Shown here in pieces: positions 1-9,400 of a DNA stretch of 32,163 bases. Made by a program: the position numbers and the translations under genes. Position 1 is the first letter of the stretch. Each line of letters starts with the position of its first letter. The notes beneath the pieces are model-generated. The model was not told the DNA's origin. It made no database searches and saw only the letters and a program-made list of their open reading frames with translations. The stretch is from Nitrospirota bacterium. GTDB lineage: Bacteria; Nitrospirota; Thermodesulfovibrionia; Thermodesulfovibrionales; Magnetobacteriaceae. The stretch covers positions 1 to 32,163 of the forward strand of contig JADFXD010000032.1 of assembly GCA_015233725.1 (NCBI GenBank), written 5' to 3'.

Positions 1-49
1 TAGTCAAACATTTAAAGAAGGCGGCCTAATACCCATGAAAAATTGATGC

Positions 50-118
50 ACCCCTTCTTTTCTTCTTTCTTTTTTTCTTGACTATGTTACAATATTCTGA
101 TGGAGTTTGTACTATAAT
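50..118 (+). promoter_or_regulatory. Pyrimidine tract and possible -10 box upstream of hemE
   Basis: A T/C-rich tract at about 50-77 resembles the tail of the GC-rich repeats found elsewhere in the window, but no GC hairpin precedes it. A perfect TATAAT lies at 113-118. TTGACT at 78-83 is 29 nt away, too far to act as its -35, so the -10 assignment rests on one hexamer only. Transcription from it would begin around 125 and leave a leader of under 20 nt. Confidence 0.3.
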
Positions 119-141
119 ATCTATGATTTATGGAGCACACT

Positions 142-1182
142 ATGAATGATGCGTTTTTGAGGGCCTGCAGGGGGGAAAAGACCCCCTTTACGCCAATATG
201 GATCATGAGACAGGCGGGTCGCTACCTGCCGCAATATCAAAAGATACGCGCTGATGTCGATTTCCTGACCCTGTGTAAAACCCCTGAGCTGGCCGCCACT
301 GTCACCAAACAGCCCGTGGACATACTGGGCGTGGATGCGGCGATCCTGTTTTCGGACATCCTCATCCCCGCCGAAAAGATGGGACTGGAGCTGCATTTCC
401 CCGAAAACGGTGGCCCCGTCTTTAAAAACCCCGTCAGAGATATCGCTGCAGCCAAGGCCCTCAGGGTCATCCAACCACAGGAGGACGTCCCATACGTCCT
501 GGAGACAATAAAGATACTCGTTAAGGAACTGAACGTGCCTCTTATTGGATTTGCCGGCGCCCCCTTTACCGTCCTGACGTACATCGTGGAGGGGGGCGGC
601 TCAAAAAACTTTATCCACACCAAGACGATGATGCACACCAACCCTGCCCTGTTTAATACCATCATGGATGTTATAACCCAGAGCACGATTGTCTACCTCA
701 GCGCCCAGATAGAGGCAGGCGTCCACGCCATCCAACTCTTTGACACATGGGCAGGCGTGCTATCTGCCACGGACTACCGCAACTGGGTCTTTCCATACGT
801 GAAAAAAACGATCAACGCCCTGACCCCCCCCTTATCGCTGGTGCAGCCGCACCTCGGAGTGCCAATCATATATTTTGTCAACAACTGTGCCGGCATCCTG
901 CACATAGCCGCAGACTCCGGCGCCGACGTCATAGGCGTAGACTGGCGCATAGACATAGACGATGCCATCAATAGGTCAAGACAAATGCCCATCCAGGGAA
1001 ACCTCGACCCCTGTGTGCTGTTTTCAACCAGGCCGTACATACAGGTTGCGGCCAAATCGATAGTCCTGAAGGCCTCCGGGGCCAAGGGACACATCTTCAA
1101 CCTCGGACACGGCATACTCCCTGAGACGCCAGTAGACAACGTCAAGGCCCTGGTCGATACCGTCCACGAAATGAAGAAATGA
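142..1182 (+). CDS. hemE: Uroporphyrinogen decarboxylase
   Basis: HemE decarboxylates the four acetate side chains of uroporphyrinogen III to give coproporphyrinogen III in the cytoplasm. The 346-residue product has the usual family length and the diagnostic N-terminal RQAGRYLPQY motif, the central GFAGAPFTVLTYIVEG segment and the C-terminal NLGHGILPETPVDNV signature. I start it at ATG 142 because GGAG at 132-135 lies 6 nt upstream. An in-frame ATG at 130 would add four residues (MEHT) and has no ribosome site. It is the first gene of a three-gene haem operon and its stop overlaps the hemH start (ATGA). The family assignment is very secure. Confidence 0.97.
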   Translation: MNDAFLRACRGEKTPFTPIWIMRQAGRYLPQYQKIRADVDFLTLCKTPELAATVTKQPVDILGVDAAILFSDILIPAEKMGLELHFPENGGPVFKNPVRDIAAAKALRVIQPQEDVPYVLETIKILVKELNVPLIGFAGAPFTVLTYIVEGGGSKNFIHTKTMMHTNPALFNTIMDVITQSTIVYLSAQIEAGVHAIQLFDTWAGVLSATDYRNWVFPYVKKTINALTPPLSLVQPHLGVPIIYFVNNCAGILHIAADSGADVIGVDWRIDIDDAINRSRQMPIQGNLDPCVLFSTRPYIQVAAKSIVLKASGAKGHIFNLGHGILPETPVDNVKALVDTVHEMKK

Positions 1183-2165
1183 CGGGTGTGCTCCTCCTAA
1201 ACCTCGGTGGACCGGACTCGTTAAGCGCGGTGAGACCGTTCCTGTACAATCTCTTCTCCGACCGGCTGATCATAAAGCTGGGGCCTGCGTTTCTGCAGCG
1301 ACCCATTGCCGGATTGATCGCCCTAAGACGCGCACCAAAGACCAGGGCGATGTATCAACAGATCGGCGGGGCATCCCCCATAGCGCGGATCACGCTTGAG
1401 CAGGCCAATGCCCTGCAGACCTCTCTCGGCGACGGCTTTAAGGTCTACGTGGGAATGAGGTACTGGCATCCGTTTATAAAGGCAGCGGTTGCACAGGTGC
1501 ATAAAGATGGCCTACAGCGGCTGATAGCCCTGAGCCTCTACCCGCACTACTGCCTGGCCACTACGGGGTCGGCCTTTGCCAGGCTCCAGGACGTCCTCAA
1601 GAGGTATCGGCTGTTGTGTAACTACATCCGCAGTTGGTCGCAGAACAGCCTCTACGTCGATGCCCTCGTCAAGACCATCAAGGAGGCCATAGGCGGCAAT
1701 GACCCCTTATCGGTCGTGAGGCACGACGGCCAAAAAGAAATAGTGCAGCCGCACTTGGGAGGCTGCCACATCCTGATGAGCGCTCACGGAGTGCCGGTGT
1801 ACTTTGTCGAAAACGGCGACCCCTACCTCGATGAACTAAACAAGACCATCGACCTCATAAAAGAGAGACTGCCAGGACCAACCTACCACCTGTCCTTTCA
1901 GAGCCGAAGCGGTCCCGTAAAATGGGTAACACCCTCCACGGAGGAAAAGATTATACAGCTCGCCAGCGCGGGCGTAAAGCGACTGATTGTGGTTGCCATC
2001 AGCTTCGTCTCCGACCACATCGAGACGCTGTATGAGATAGATATTTTGTATACAAATTTAGCAAAAAAACATGGTATAATAATACAGAGGGCAAGAGCGT
2101 TAAACACGGAACCTTTGTTCATAGAAGCGTTAAAGGGCATTATAAACGATGCAAATGAGTGGTAG
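1179..2165 (+). CDS. hemH: Ferrochelatase
   Basis: HemH inserts ferrous iron into a porphyrin, the metal-insertion step of haem synthesis. The 328-residue protein begins with the typical GVLLLNLGGPDS, then has LSLYPHYCLATTGSAF, the SAHGVPVYFVENGDPY motif carrying the metal-binding histidine, SFQSRSGPVKWVTP, and a C-terminal AISFVSDHIETLYEID whose glutamate belongs to the active site. The reading frame overlaps hemE by 4 nt, so translation is probably coupled. With the next gene it completes protohaem from uroporphyrinogen apart from coproporphyrinogen oxidase, which is not in the window. Whether the substrate is proto- or coproporphyrin cannot be read directly; the downstream PPO fits either route. 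Confidence 0.96.
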   Translation: MTGVLLLNLGGPDSLSAVRPFLYNLFSDRLIIKLGPAFLQRPIAGLIALRRAPKTRAMYQQIGGASPIARITLEQANALQTSLGDGFKVYVGMRYWHPFIKAAVAQVHKDGLQRLIALSLYPHYCLATTGSAFARLQDVLKRYRLLCNYIRSWSQNSLYVDALVKTIKEAIGGNDPLSVVRHDGQKEIVQPHLGGCHILMSAHGVPVYFVENGDPYLDELNKTIDLIKERLPGPTYHLSFQSRSGPVKWVTPSTEEKIIQLASAGVKRLIVVAISFVSDHIETLYEIDILYTNLAKKHGIIIQRARALNTEPLFIEALKGIINDANEW

Positions 2166-2174
2166 AGCTATAAT

Positions 2175-3605
2175 ATGACAGTCGCAATAATTGGTGGTGG
2201 CATTGCGGGATTGACCGTCGGATATCTGTTGGCAGAGAGGTTTCCGGCATTAGAGATACAGATATTTGAGGGGCAAGAGAGACCGGGTGGTAAGATTTGG
2301 ACGCAGAAGGAGGGTGGCTATCTTATAGAGAGTGCGGTCAACGGCTTTCTCGATAACCGACCCAAGACCCTTGAGCTGTCTCAGCAATTAGGGCTCTCTC
2401 CGGTGAGGAGCAATGAGGGGGCCAGGCGTCGGTACATATACGCTGCGGGGCGACTACACAGGGTGCCGGATGGGCTGTTGGCCTTTGTGGGTACCGATCT
2501 GCTCAGTGCGGGTGCCAAGGTGCGGGTGCTGATGGAGGCGTTTCTGCCCGCGGCCAGGGGTGCGGCTGCACCAGCGGTAAGGGATATCGAGGATGAGACC
2601 CTCGCCTCGTTTGCAACCAGGAGGTTGGGCAGGGAGGCCTATGAGACCTTGATCGACCCAATGGCCTCAGGTATATACGCAGGGGATGCGCAACAGTTAT
2701 CCCTGAAGGCCTGTTTTCCCAAGGTGTATAACCTCGAGGTCAACTACGGCGGCCTGATCCGCGGCATGATAGGCAAGATGTGGGAGGGGCGAAAGACCAA
2801 AACAACAGTATCGGCAGGCCCCGGGGGTGTGTTGACGTCCTTTGAGGCCGGCATGGGGAGTATTATCGATGCCCTCGGTGAGAGATTGGGGCAGAGGCTC
2901 AGGGTTGGGCACGCTGCCGTGGCGGTTGAGAGGCTGCGCGATAGATACGTCGTCCACTTTGACGCGGGCGACCCCATAGAGGTAGAGGCGGTCATATTGG
3001 CAGCGCCGGCATATGCCTCGTCGTTGATGGTGAGGGGGCTGGATGGACAGTTGTCCAGGGAGCTTGGCGGCATTGTCAATCCCCCCGTGTCGGTAGTGTG
3101 CATGGGGGTCAGGAAGGAGCATATCAAGGGCAATGGCGTTGACGGCTTTGGGTTTTTGATCCCCTCCAAGGCAGGGAGAAAGACCCTGGGGACGCTGTTT
3201 GACTCGACGATCTTCCCCAACAGGGCGCCGGAGGGCTATACCCTCTTGCGAACAATGCTTGGCGGGGCCAGAAATCCACACATAGCCCAGCTAAAAGACG
3301 ACGACCTTGTATCAACCGTACTAAAAGAACTCTCCGACATAATTGGCCTAAAACATACCCCCGAAATGATAAAGATATACAGACACGAAAAGGCCATCCC
3401 CCAGTATAATCAAGGTCATCCTGCTATGCTGGAGAGGGTCAATCAGTTGATGCAGCGCCACCGTGGGCTGTATCTGCACGGCAATTCATACAAGGGCATA
3501 GGGGTTAACGACTGTATCGAGACCTCCTATGAGTTGGTTGAGAGGATCGCAGGTGAGTTGTTTGCATCTGCAAAGAGACATCAAGAGGGCGCGGATGATA
3601 ATTAA
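2175..3605 (+). CDS. hemY: Protoporphyrinogen/coproporphyrinogen oxidase, HemY type
   Basis: This FAD enzyme oxidises protoporphyrinogen IX (or coproporphyrinogen III) to the porphyrin used by ferrochelatase. The 476-residue product opens with the dinucleotide-binding motif IGGGIAGLTVGYLLAER, followed by the GGKIWT segment. It ends with a typical C-terminal FAD contact region, GLYLHGNSYKGIGVNDCIE. It starts 9 nt after hemH and belongs to the same operon. The symbol hemG is also used for this family. HemY enzymes normally pass electrons to oxygen, but some anaerobes carry them with another acceptor, so its presence does not prove an aerobic lifestyle. Confidence 0.93.
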   Translation: MTVAIIGGGIAGLTVGYLLAERFPALEIQIFEGQERPGGKIWTQKEGGYLIESAVNGFLDNRPKTLELSQQLGLSPVRSNEGARRRYIYAAGRLHRVPDGLLAFVGTDLLSAGAKVRVLMEAFLPAARGAAAPAVRDIEDETLASFATRRLGREAYETLIDPMASGIYAGDAQQLSLKACFPKVYNLEVNYGGLIRGMIGKMWEGRKTKTTVSAGPGGVLTSFEAGMGSIIDALGERLGQRLRVGHAAVAVERLRDRYVVHFDAGDPIEVEAVILAAPAYASSLMVRGLDGQLSRELGGIVNPPVSVVCMGVRKEHIKGNGVDGFGFLIPSKAGRKTLGTLFDSTIFPNRAPEGYTLLRTMLGGARNPHIAQLKDDDLVSTVLKELSDIIGLKHTPEMIKIYRHEKAIPQYNQGHPAMLERVNQLMQRHRGLYLHGNSYKGIGVNDCIETSYELVERIAGELFASAKRHQEGADDN

Positions 3606-3693
3606 ATTCGCTTCTTATAGTGGCGGGGTTAGAATTTTTTTGGTATGATTTGTAAACATCATAAGTTAAGAACCCTTTATTAAGGAGGTAGTA

Positions 3694-3951
3694 ATGACAG
3701 AACAACAGATAGTTGAGAGATTGAGGTCAGATAACGAGCATTTCAGGAGGTTGTTTGAGGAGCACAGGCTGCTTGACCTGAAAATAGATGAGATGGATAA
3801 GAAGCTGTATCTGACCACCGAGGAGGACTTGCGCAGGAAGGAGATACAGAAGGAGAAGCTGTTCAAAAAGGACAGGATTGCAGAGATGATAAGGCAGTAC
3901 AAGAAGATGCCGGATTATTCGATGGCCGCTGGGGTATCTTCTGAGGGGTAA
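3694..3951 (+). CDS. Small DUF465/YdcH-like coiled-coil protein
   Basis: An 85-residue, highly charged, helical protein. The stretch around residues 9-40 (DNEHFRRLFEEHRLLDLKID, then EMDKK) matches the layout of the DUF465 (YdcH) family, short helical-hairpin proteins whose function is unknown. A strong ribosome site, AAGGAGG, sits just upstream of ATG 3694. The gene stands alone, 88 nt after the haem operon and 254 nt before ilvD, and is followed by a GC-rich repeat that may terminate it. Nothing in it indicates catalysis. Confidence 0.8.
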   Translation: MTEQQIVERLRSDNEHFRRLFEEHRLLDLKIDEMDKKLYLTTEEDLRRKEIQKEKLFKKDRIAEMIRQYKKMPDYSMAAGVSSEG

Positions 3952-3982
3952 GAGGCAGGGGATTGATAAAACTTAGGGATAT

Positions 3983-4036
3983 TTCAGATATACAGTTGAA
4001 ATGTTGATATAATCAACCCACTGTCAACAAGATTAA
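3983..4036 (+). promoter_or_regulatory. Conserved leader motif upstream of repeat copy A
   Basis: TTCAGATATACAGTTGA (from 3983) followed by AATGTTGATATAATCAACCC recurs, with changes, upstream of the repeat copies near 12.5 kb (-) and 26.3 kb (+), and in part at 6362-6386. TATAAT at 4007-4012 could be a -10 box, but no good -35 stands at 16-18 nt. It could therefore be a promoter, a protein-binding site or simply part of the repeat. Confidence 0.4.
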
Positions 4037-4170
4037 GAAGGGGTCAAGGGGTCTTTTTTTTGGCCGGGGTACCTCACCCCCCCATTGCAGGGTGGGGTCT
4101 GAGGGAGGCCAGGAGCGTCCTGGAGCGAAAAAGAAGCGGCCAGGCGTCCTCCCTTCTTTCTTTTTTTTTA
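4037..4170 (+). terminator. GC-rich repeat copy A, terminator-like
   Basis: This copy begins with the family's GGGGTCAAGGGGTC but then diverges: the first small hairpin is replaced by CCTCACCCC...GGGTGGGGT-type complementarity around 4073-4101. A second hairpin, CCAGGA-gcg-TCCTGG at 4109-4123, is followed by a T-rich tail at 4154-4169. It lies 3' of the DUF465 gene and 5' of ilvD. The same CCAGGA hairpin occurs in copy D. Confidence 0.5.
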
Positions 4171-4205
4171 GGGCTGAACTATTCGAACTTAGGAGGTTAT
4201 AGACT

Positions 4206-5861
4206 TTGCGCAGTGACAAGATAAAAAAGGGCATAGAGCGGGCGCCTCACCGGAGCCTTCTCTACGCGACGGGCATACCGTCCTCTGAGATGAATAAGCC
4301 TTTTATAGGGGTGGCAACGAGCTTTACGGATATCATCCCCGGCCATATAGGGATGCGGGAGCTGGAGCGGTTCATTGAAAAGGGAGTGCATACGGGTGGA
4401 GGATATCCGTTTTTCTTTGGCATACCGGGGATATGTGACGGCATAGCCATGGGACACAGCGGGATGTATTACTCTCTGCCGTCGCGCGACCTGATAGCCG
4501 ACATGATAGAATCAATAGCGAATGCCCATCAGTTTGACGGCCTGGTGTTGTTGACCAACTGTGACAAGATAACCCCTGGTATGTTGATGGCCGCAGCCCG
4601 TGTCAATGTCCCCGCTATAGTGGTCACTGCTGGTCCTATGCACTCCGGGCGGATAGGAGACAAGCGTCTGTCACTCGTCAATGACACATTTGAGGCCGTG
4701 GGCAAGTATCAGAAGGGGTTGATTGACGATAGCGAACTTCAGGCCCTTGAGATGTGTGCATGTCCTGGCGCTGGTTCGTGTCAGGGAATGTACACGGCAA
4801 ACACTATGGCCTGTGTGACGGAGTCAATCGGGATGAGTCTATCTTTTTGTGCTACTGCCCTGGCAATCTCCTCTGAAAAGAAGCGTATAGCCTTTGAGAG
4901 TGGTCGCAGGGTCGTGGAGCTGGTCAGAGACAACATAACACCGCGTGATATAATGACTCGTCAGGCCTTTGAAAACGCCATGCGCGTTGACACAGCCCTT
5001 GGCGGCTCTACCAACACGGTCTTGCACATACCGGCCATCGCCAACGACGCCGGCGTGCCCCTGCCTATAGCGGCCTTCGATGCTCTCAGTAAGACGACTC
5101 CTCACATTGCCAACATGCTTCCTGGTGGAGAGCATTATCTTGAGGACCTGCATTATGCCGGTGGTATTCCGGCGGTGATGAAGCGGCTTGCCTCGTTGCT
5201 TCATGACGTGCCGACGGTCTCCGGCAGGAGTATCCGCACGATAACGGATGCGGCGGTCATTGTCAACGATGAGGTGATCTGTCCGTTGGATAAGGCGCAT
5301 CACGCCGAGGGTGGGATAGCGATCCTCAGTGGTACGCTTGCCCCCAGTGGTGCCGTGGTCAAGCAGTCTGCCGTGGCGCAACAGATGATGAACTTTGAGG
5401 GCACCGCCAAGGTGTTTAACTCGGAAGAAGAAGCGATGGCGGCCATCATGGCTGGCAAGATAGTTGCCGGAGACGTTGTGGTGATCCGTTACGAGGGTCC
5501 CAAGGGCGGCCCTGGGATGAGGGAGATGTTGTCATGTACGGCTGCGATTGCCGGCATGGGGTTGAGCGAGTCGGTGGCCCTTGTCACGGATGGCAGGTTT
5601 TCGGGAGGCACGCGCGGTCCCTGTGTGGGGCACATATCGCCCGAGGCAATGGAGGGGGGCGTCATCGCCATCGTACAAGACGGCGACAGGATAAGGATCG
5701 ATATCCCGCAGCGGAGGCTTGACCTGCTTGTCAACCAGGGCGAGATCGACAGGAGATTCAAGGCCTGGCAGCCCCAACCCCCAAAAATAACAACCGGTTA
5801 TCTCAGCAGGTATGCAAAGATGGTTACCTCAGCAGCCACCGGCGCCATCATGAAGGCATAA
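4206..5861 (+). CDS. ilvD: Dihydroxy-acid dehydratase
   Basis: IlvD dehydrates 2,3-dihydroxy-isovalerate and 2,3-dihydroxy-3-methylvalerate to the 2-keto acids that precede valine, leucine and isoleucine. The 551-residue protein has the Fe-S cysteines in [10 protein letters not shown] (C119) and [16 protein letters not shown] (C192), and the C-terminal [20 protein letters not shown]. The early position that carries a cysteine (PCN) in the oxygen-stable [2Fe-2S] enzymes reads PGH here, as in the E. coli [4Fe-4S] type, suggesting an oxygen-labile cluster. The start is TTG at 4206, with AGGAGG at 4191-4196. ilvD is alone, without other ilv genes, but leuD lies 9 kb away. Confidence 0.96.
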   Translation: MRSDKIKKGIERAPHRSLLYATGIPSSEMNKPFIGVATSFTDIIPGHIGMRELERFIEKGVHTGGGYPFFFGIPGICDGIAMGHSGMYYSLPSRDLIADMIESIANAHQFDGLVLLTNCDKITPGMLMAAARVNVPAIVVTAGPMHSGRIGDKRLSLVNDTFEAVGKYQKGLIDDSELQALEMCACPGAGSCQGMYTANTMACVTESIGMSLSFCATALAISSEKKRIAFESGRRVVELVRDNITPRDIMTRQAFENAMRVDTALGGSTNTVLHIPAIANDAGVPLPIAAFDALSKTTPHIANMLPGGEHYLEDLHYAGGIPAVMKRLASLLHDVPTVSGRSIRTITDAAVIVNDEVICPLDKAHHAEGGIAILSGTLAPSGAVVKQSAVAQQMMNFEGTAKVFNSEEEAMAAIMAGKIVAGDVVVIRYEGPKGGPGMREMLSCTAAIAGMGLSESVALVTDGRFSGGTRGPCVGHISPEAMEGGVIAIVQDGDRIRIDIPQRRLDLLVNQGEIDRRFKAWQPQPPKITTGYLSRYAKMVTSAATGAIMKA

Positions 5862-5960
5862 AAGAGAAGAAAAAGAAAAGAGAAAAAGGGGAGAAGGACT
5901 CTGTCCTTCCCCCCCGACCCCCTATCCTGCAAGGGGTCACGGACCCCTTGACCCCATCTT
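5862..5960 (-). terminator. GC-rich repeat copy B, intrinsic terminator on the minus strand
   Basis: Read on the minus strand, it has the small hairpin GGGGTC-cgt-GACCCC (5933-5947), the TTGCAGG linker, a second hairpin GAAGGAC-aga-GTCCTTC (5893-5909) flanked by G and C runs, then TTTTTCTCTTTTC. Here the usual GGGGCGG stem is replaced by another stem of the same size. It lies 44 nt after the 101-residue minus-strand gene and abuts the ilvD stop codon from the other side. Confidence 0.65.
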
Positions 5961-6003
5961 GCGAACGTGGGTTGATTGGCTCGTTGGTGGTGGGGAGACA
6001 AAT

Positions 6004-6309
6004 CTATGGGTTCTTCAAAAACGCCAAAAATGCCCCCACCAAGAAGGACATGGCTCCTGCAAGCAAAACCCCAATCATCCACTTGAATAGCTCTGATTTG
6101 GCATCTGAGAGTTTTTTATCTAATCCGGCTATCTCATTGGTGATACGTTCGTTGAGTCTTCCTTCCGACAATACTACCTCAGTCTTTATCTTACTTTCCA
6201 ATACCGCCGAATTGAGCTTTGCGTTAATTGCTTTAATGATGACAGTAGCCCCTTCTTCTCCTATTGCCTTATTGAGCAGTTTATACAATTCAACATCATC
6301 ATCAACCAT
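6004..6309 (-). CDS. Small coiled-coil protein with one C-terminal membrane segment
   Basis: A 101-residue protein I cannot name. Residues 1-70 are charged and predicted helical, with heptad-like spacing around LNERITNEIAGLDKKLSDAK. Residues about 74-96 form one strongly hydrophobic segment (WMIGVLLAGAMSFLVGAFLA). The plan resembles DUF1640/CCDC90-like small membrane proteins, a weak resemblance only. There is no Shine-Dalgarno site, and a promoter-like pair ends 9 nt before the ATG, so the mRNA may be leaderless. It is divergent from the NACHT gene and followed by terminator-like copy B. A second protein with coiled coil plus membrane segment lies at 29.4 kb. Confidence 0.65.
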   Translation of the reverse strand: MVDDDVELYKLLNKAIGEEGATVIIKAINAKLNSAVLESKIKTEVVLSEGRLNERITNEIAGLDKKLSDAKSELFKWMIGVLLAGAMSFLVGAFLAFLKNP

Positions 6310-6318
6310 AATAATAAA

Positions 6319-6348
6319 ATTATATACTCATAAGTATCAAAAACTCAA
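6319..6348 (-). promoter_or_regulatory. Promoter of the 101-residue protein
   Basis: On the minus strand TTGAGT (6343-6348) is followed after 18 nt by TATAAT (6319-6324). The ATG at 6309 is 9 nt further on, leaving almost no 5' leader. Confidence 0.5.
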
Positions 6349-6361
6349 GCCTCAAAATCTA

Positions 6362-6401
6362 AAATGTTGTATGTTAAATCAACCCAACCTAATGTTATAA
6401 T
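6362..6401 (+). promoter_or_regulatory. Leader motif and extended -10 promoter of the NACHT gene
   Basis: AAATGTTGTATGTTAAATCA followed by ACCCA (6362-6386) resembles the motif upstream of repeat copies A and H, here without the GC repeat. Ten nt downstream is TGTTATAAT (6393-6401), a good extended -10 box. The -35 region is poor. The predicted leader is about 65 nt. Confidence 0.4.
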
Positions 6402-6473
6402 TTAAGGTATGTTGTATCATTGCTTCTTTGAGGCATGTATGTGTAGGCATTATATGAATTTGGGAGGTTGCAG

Positions 6474-9400
6474 GTGCCTGAGGTAACGGTACTACATTTA
6501 TCGGATTTGCATATGGGGAAGGCTCATCTTAAAGCTATTGAGATTATCCTGAGTGCTCTTTATTATGATCTGATAAATCTGCGCGATATAGAGTCCGTCA
6601 AGCCCGATATGGTGGTGTTTACGGGTGACCTTGTCAATTCGGGCAGCAACGTGGATGAGTTTAACCTTGCGGAGAGTAAGTTTATCAACCCTCTGATGCA
6701 GATATTGGGATTACCAAATGATCGGTTCTTTTTTACCCTTGGCAATCACGATATCGAGAGAGATAAATTGCCAAAAGATATAGCTAACAGTATTAGAGCC
6801 AAATACACGACTACCAATGCTCTTAATGGTTTTCTTGATGGCCTTGATTTGAAAAACGATACCGTTTATTTTGAAAACACTAACAATTTTAGAGCATTTA
6901 GAGATCGTCTAAACAACAAGCACCAAGCAGAAGCAAACAAATTATTCTCGTCCTATAAAATTCATATAGGAGGTATAGATATAGGAATCAGCTGTTTGAA
7001 TTCCGCATGGCTGGCTTCAAGTAGAGATGGTGATAAGGGGTTGCTTGTTGGTGAGAGACAGGTTGACCGTGTCCTTGAGAAAATAGCCTCATGCGATGTT
7101 AAGATGGCCCTCATGCACCATCCCTTGGAGTGGCTGGTAGATTTCGACAGGGAAGATGTTAGTAATAGGCTGATGAAGGAATTCGATTTCTTCTTTACTG
7201 GACATATGTATCAGAGGAAACCCCAAAAAATTAAAAGTGCTAGAGGTTCATTTTTCCTCAGTGACGGAGGAACACTGTTCCCTTATGATAGCAAGATATA
7301 TCAAGGCTATACGATCATAAAAATAGGATACTATAAAACCAGTGTGTACTTCAGAAAATACATTAACAGTCGCAGGGAATTTACCAAAGACGTTGATAGA
7401 GCACCAGACGGTTATTGGGAGATTCCACTTGCCAATAAAAAACTGTTGCCGGATACAAATAAGGCCGCCCCCCAACCACTCCAACTGCATGATATAGATA
7501 TCCCTCTAAAATCACTGCTTGACGATATACAAAGTCGCCTTAGAGTCCCTCTGTACATCCCGCTGACGTGCGCCAACGACATCCTCATCCACCAGAGTGA
7601 CACTGACCTTGAGTACGAGGTGGACAAGTTCCTCACCGACGATCAAGCCAGCGTCTTGTTGCTCTTGGGGGATTCGGGTGCGGGTAAGTCAACCTTCTGC
7701 GCCCGTCTGTTTGCAAGGCTGCGGGATGAGTACCTGAAGGACGGTGATGCGCCGCTGCCTGTGTTTATCAAGCTTGGCCCGCTTTATGATGGTGTAAAGG
7801 CAGGGACGTTTGTTGATGATGAGTTGAGGCGACATGGATTAGGCCAGTTGGCAATCTCAAGGCTAAAGCAAGAAAAGCGCGTAATCTTCTTCCTTGACGG
7901 CTATGATGAGTTGGGCGAAAAGTTGCCGTTGTTTCAAAGAGACTGCCTTAACGGCTGGACAGACGCCAAGGTAATAATCACATGCAGGAGCCAGCATCTA
8001 TCCAAGAGCGATGAGTTTCATCTCTTTCATAGGGTTGACCCATTAACCAATCGCCCTGATCTGAGAGGCTTCCGTTCTTTGTACATTACGCCTCTTTCGT
8101 ATAAACAGGTTGACGATTATTTGGAGGGGTTTGTAAAGACGCTTGAGGCACAATGGAACACCCCTGAAGCATATAAAAAGCCGATCCTTACGATTTATAA
8201 CCTGAGGGAGTTGTCTTCTAATCCCCTGCTTTTAAATATCATCGTTAATACCCTGCCATCTCTCATAAAGGATGGCAAGGATAGCACTATAAATCGTAGT
8301 CGTATATACAATGAGTTAATAATGCAATGGTTTGAAAAAGAGAGGATAAGATTAGAAAGCGCTGAAAGGTTCTATAGTGGAAGTGTTGACATAGCTCATT
8401 TTTTTGAGTTTGCAGAGGTATTAGCATTTGAGATGTTTATCGAGGGCAAGATACAAATACAGTTGCCTAAAAAACGGCTCTATGGCAGAAAGAAAGAGAA
8501 TGAAGGTCTACTGTACGAACTTCTAACCTCCGATGATATAGAATACGTTAAGTTTCGCTCAGGCTGTCCCATCCAACGGGTGAAGGACGATACATTTACC
8601 TTTATGCACAAGTCTTATCAGGAATATTTTATTGCACGAAGGCTCCAGCAAGACATCAGCGAAAATAGCAAAGATGCCCTGAATAAGAGGTCACTGACCA
8701 AAGAACCAGCCATAATAAACTTCCTAACGGAGATGGAAGTAGATAAGAGTTGTTTGTTAAATATTGTAAAAGAGTCAAAGACCGACAGCTCTATAGAAAC
8801 AGCGGCTTCAAATGCTGCCACGATTTTAAACGCCAGCAGGTTCTGTTTTTCAGGCCATGATTTAAGTGGTGTGCGGATTCCTGGAGCCGATCTGTCTTGT
8901 GCCGTGCTTGATGGCACGGATTTATCCAAGGCAGATTTACGCAGTGTTAGTTTTAGAAAGGCATTTCTTGGAAATACTAATCTGGCTGAAAGTCTTATGG
9001 AAGATGTGGAGTTTGGAGAAATGTCATATCTTCAGGGACACGGTGATACTGTCAATAGTGTAGCAATTAGTGCAGACGGTTTGAAAATAGTTAGCGGAAG
9101 TAAAGATAGGACACTACGCATATGGGATATGTATACAGGCAGCCTCATTAACACCCTTGAAGGACACAGCGATTCGGTTCATAGTGTAGCAATTAGCCCG
9201 GACGGTATGAAAATCGTTAGCGGCAGTTGGGATAGAACAATACGGATTTGGGATATGAACACCGGCAGCCTCATTAACACCCTTGAAGGACACATAGGTT
9301 CTGTTACAAGTATAGCAATAAACCTGGACGGGACAAAAATCGTTAGCGGGAGTTATGATAAAACAATACGGATTTGGGATATGAACACCGGCAGCCTCAT

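Noticed and set aside
5948-6400. 150-codon plus-strand open frame over the small membrane protein gene
   Set aside because: The opposite strand encodes a sensible coiled-coil and membrane segment; the plus product is serine-rich low-complexity and starts inside repeat B.
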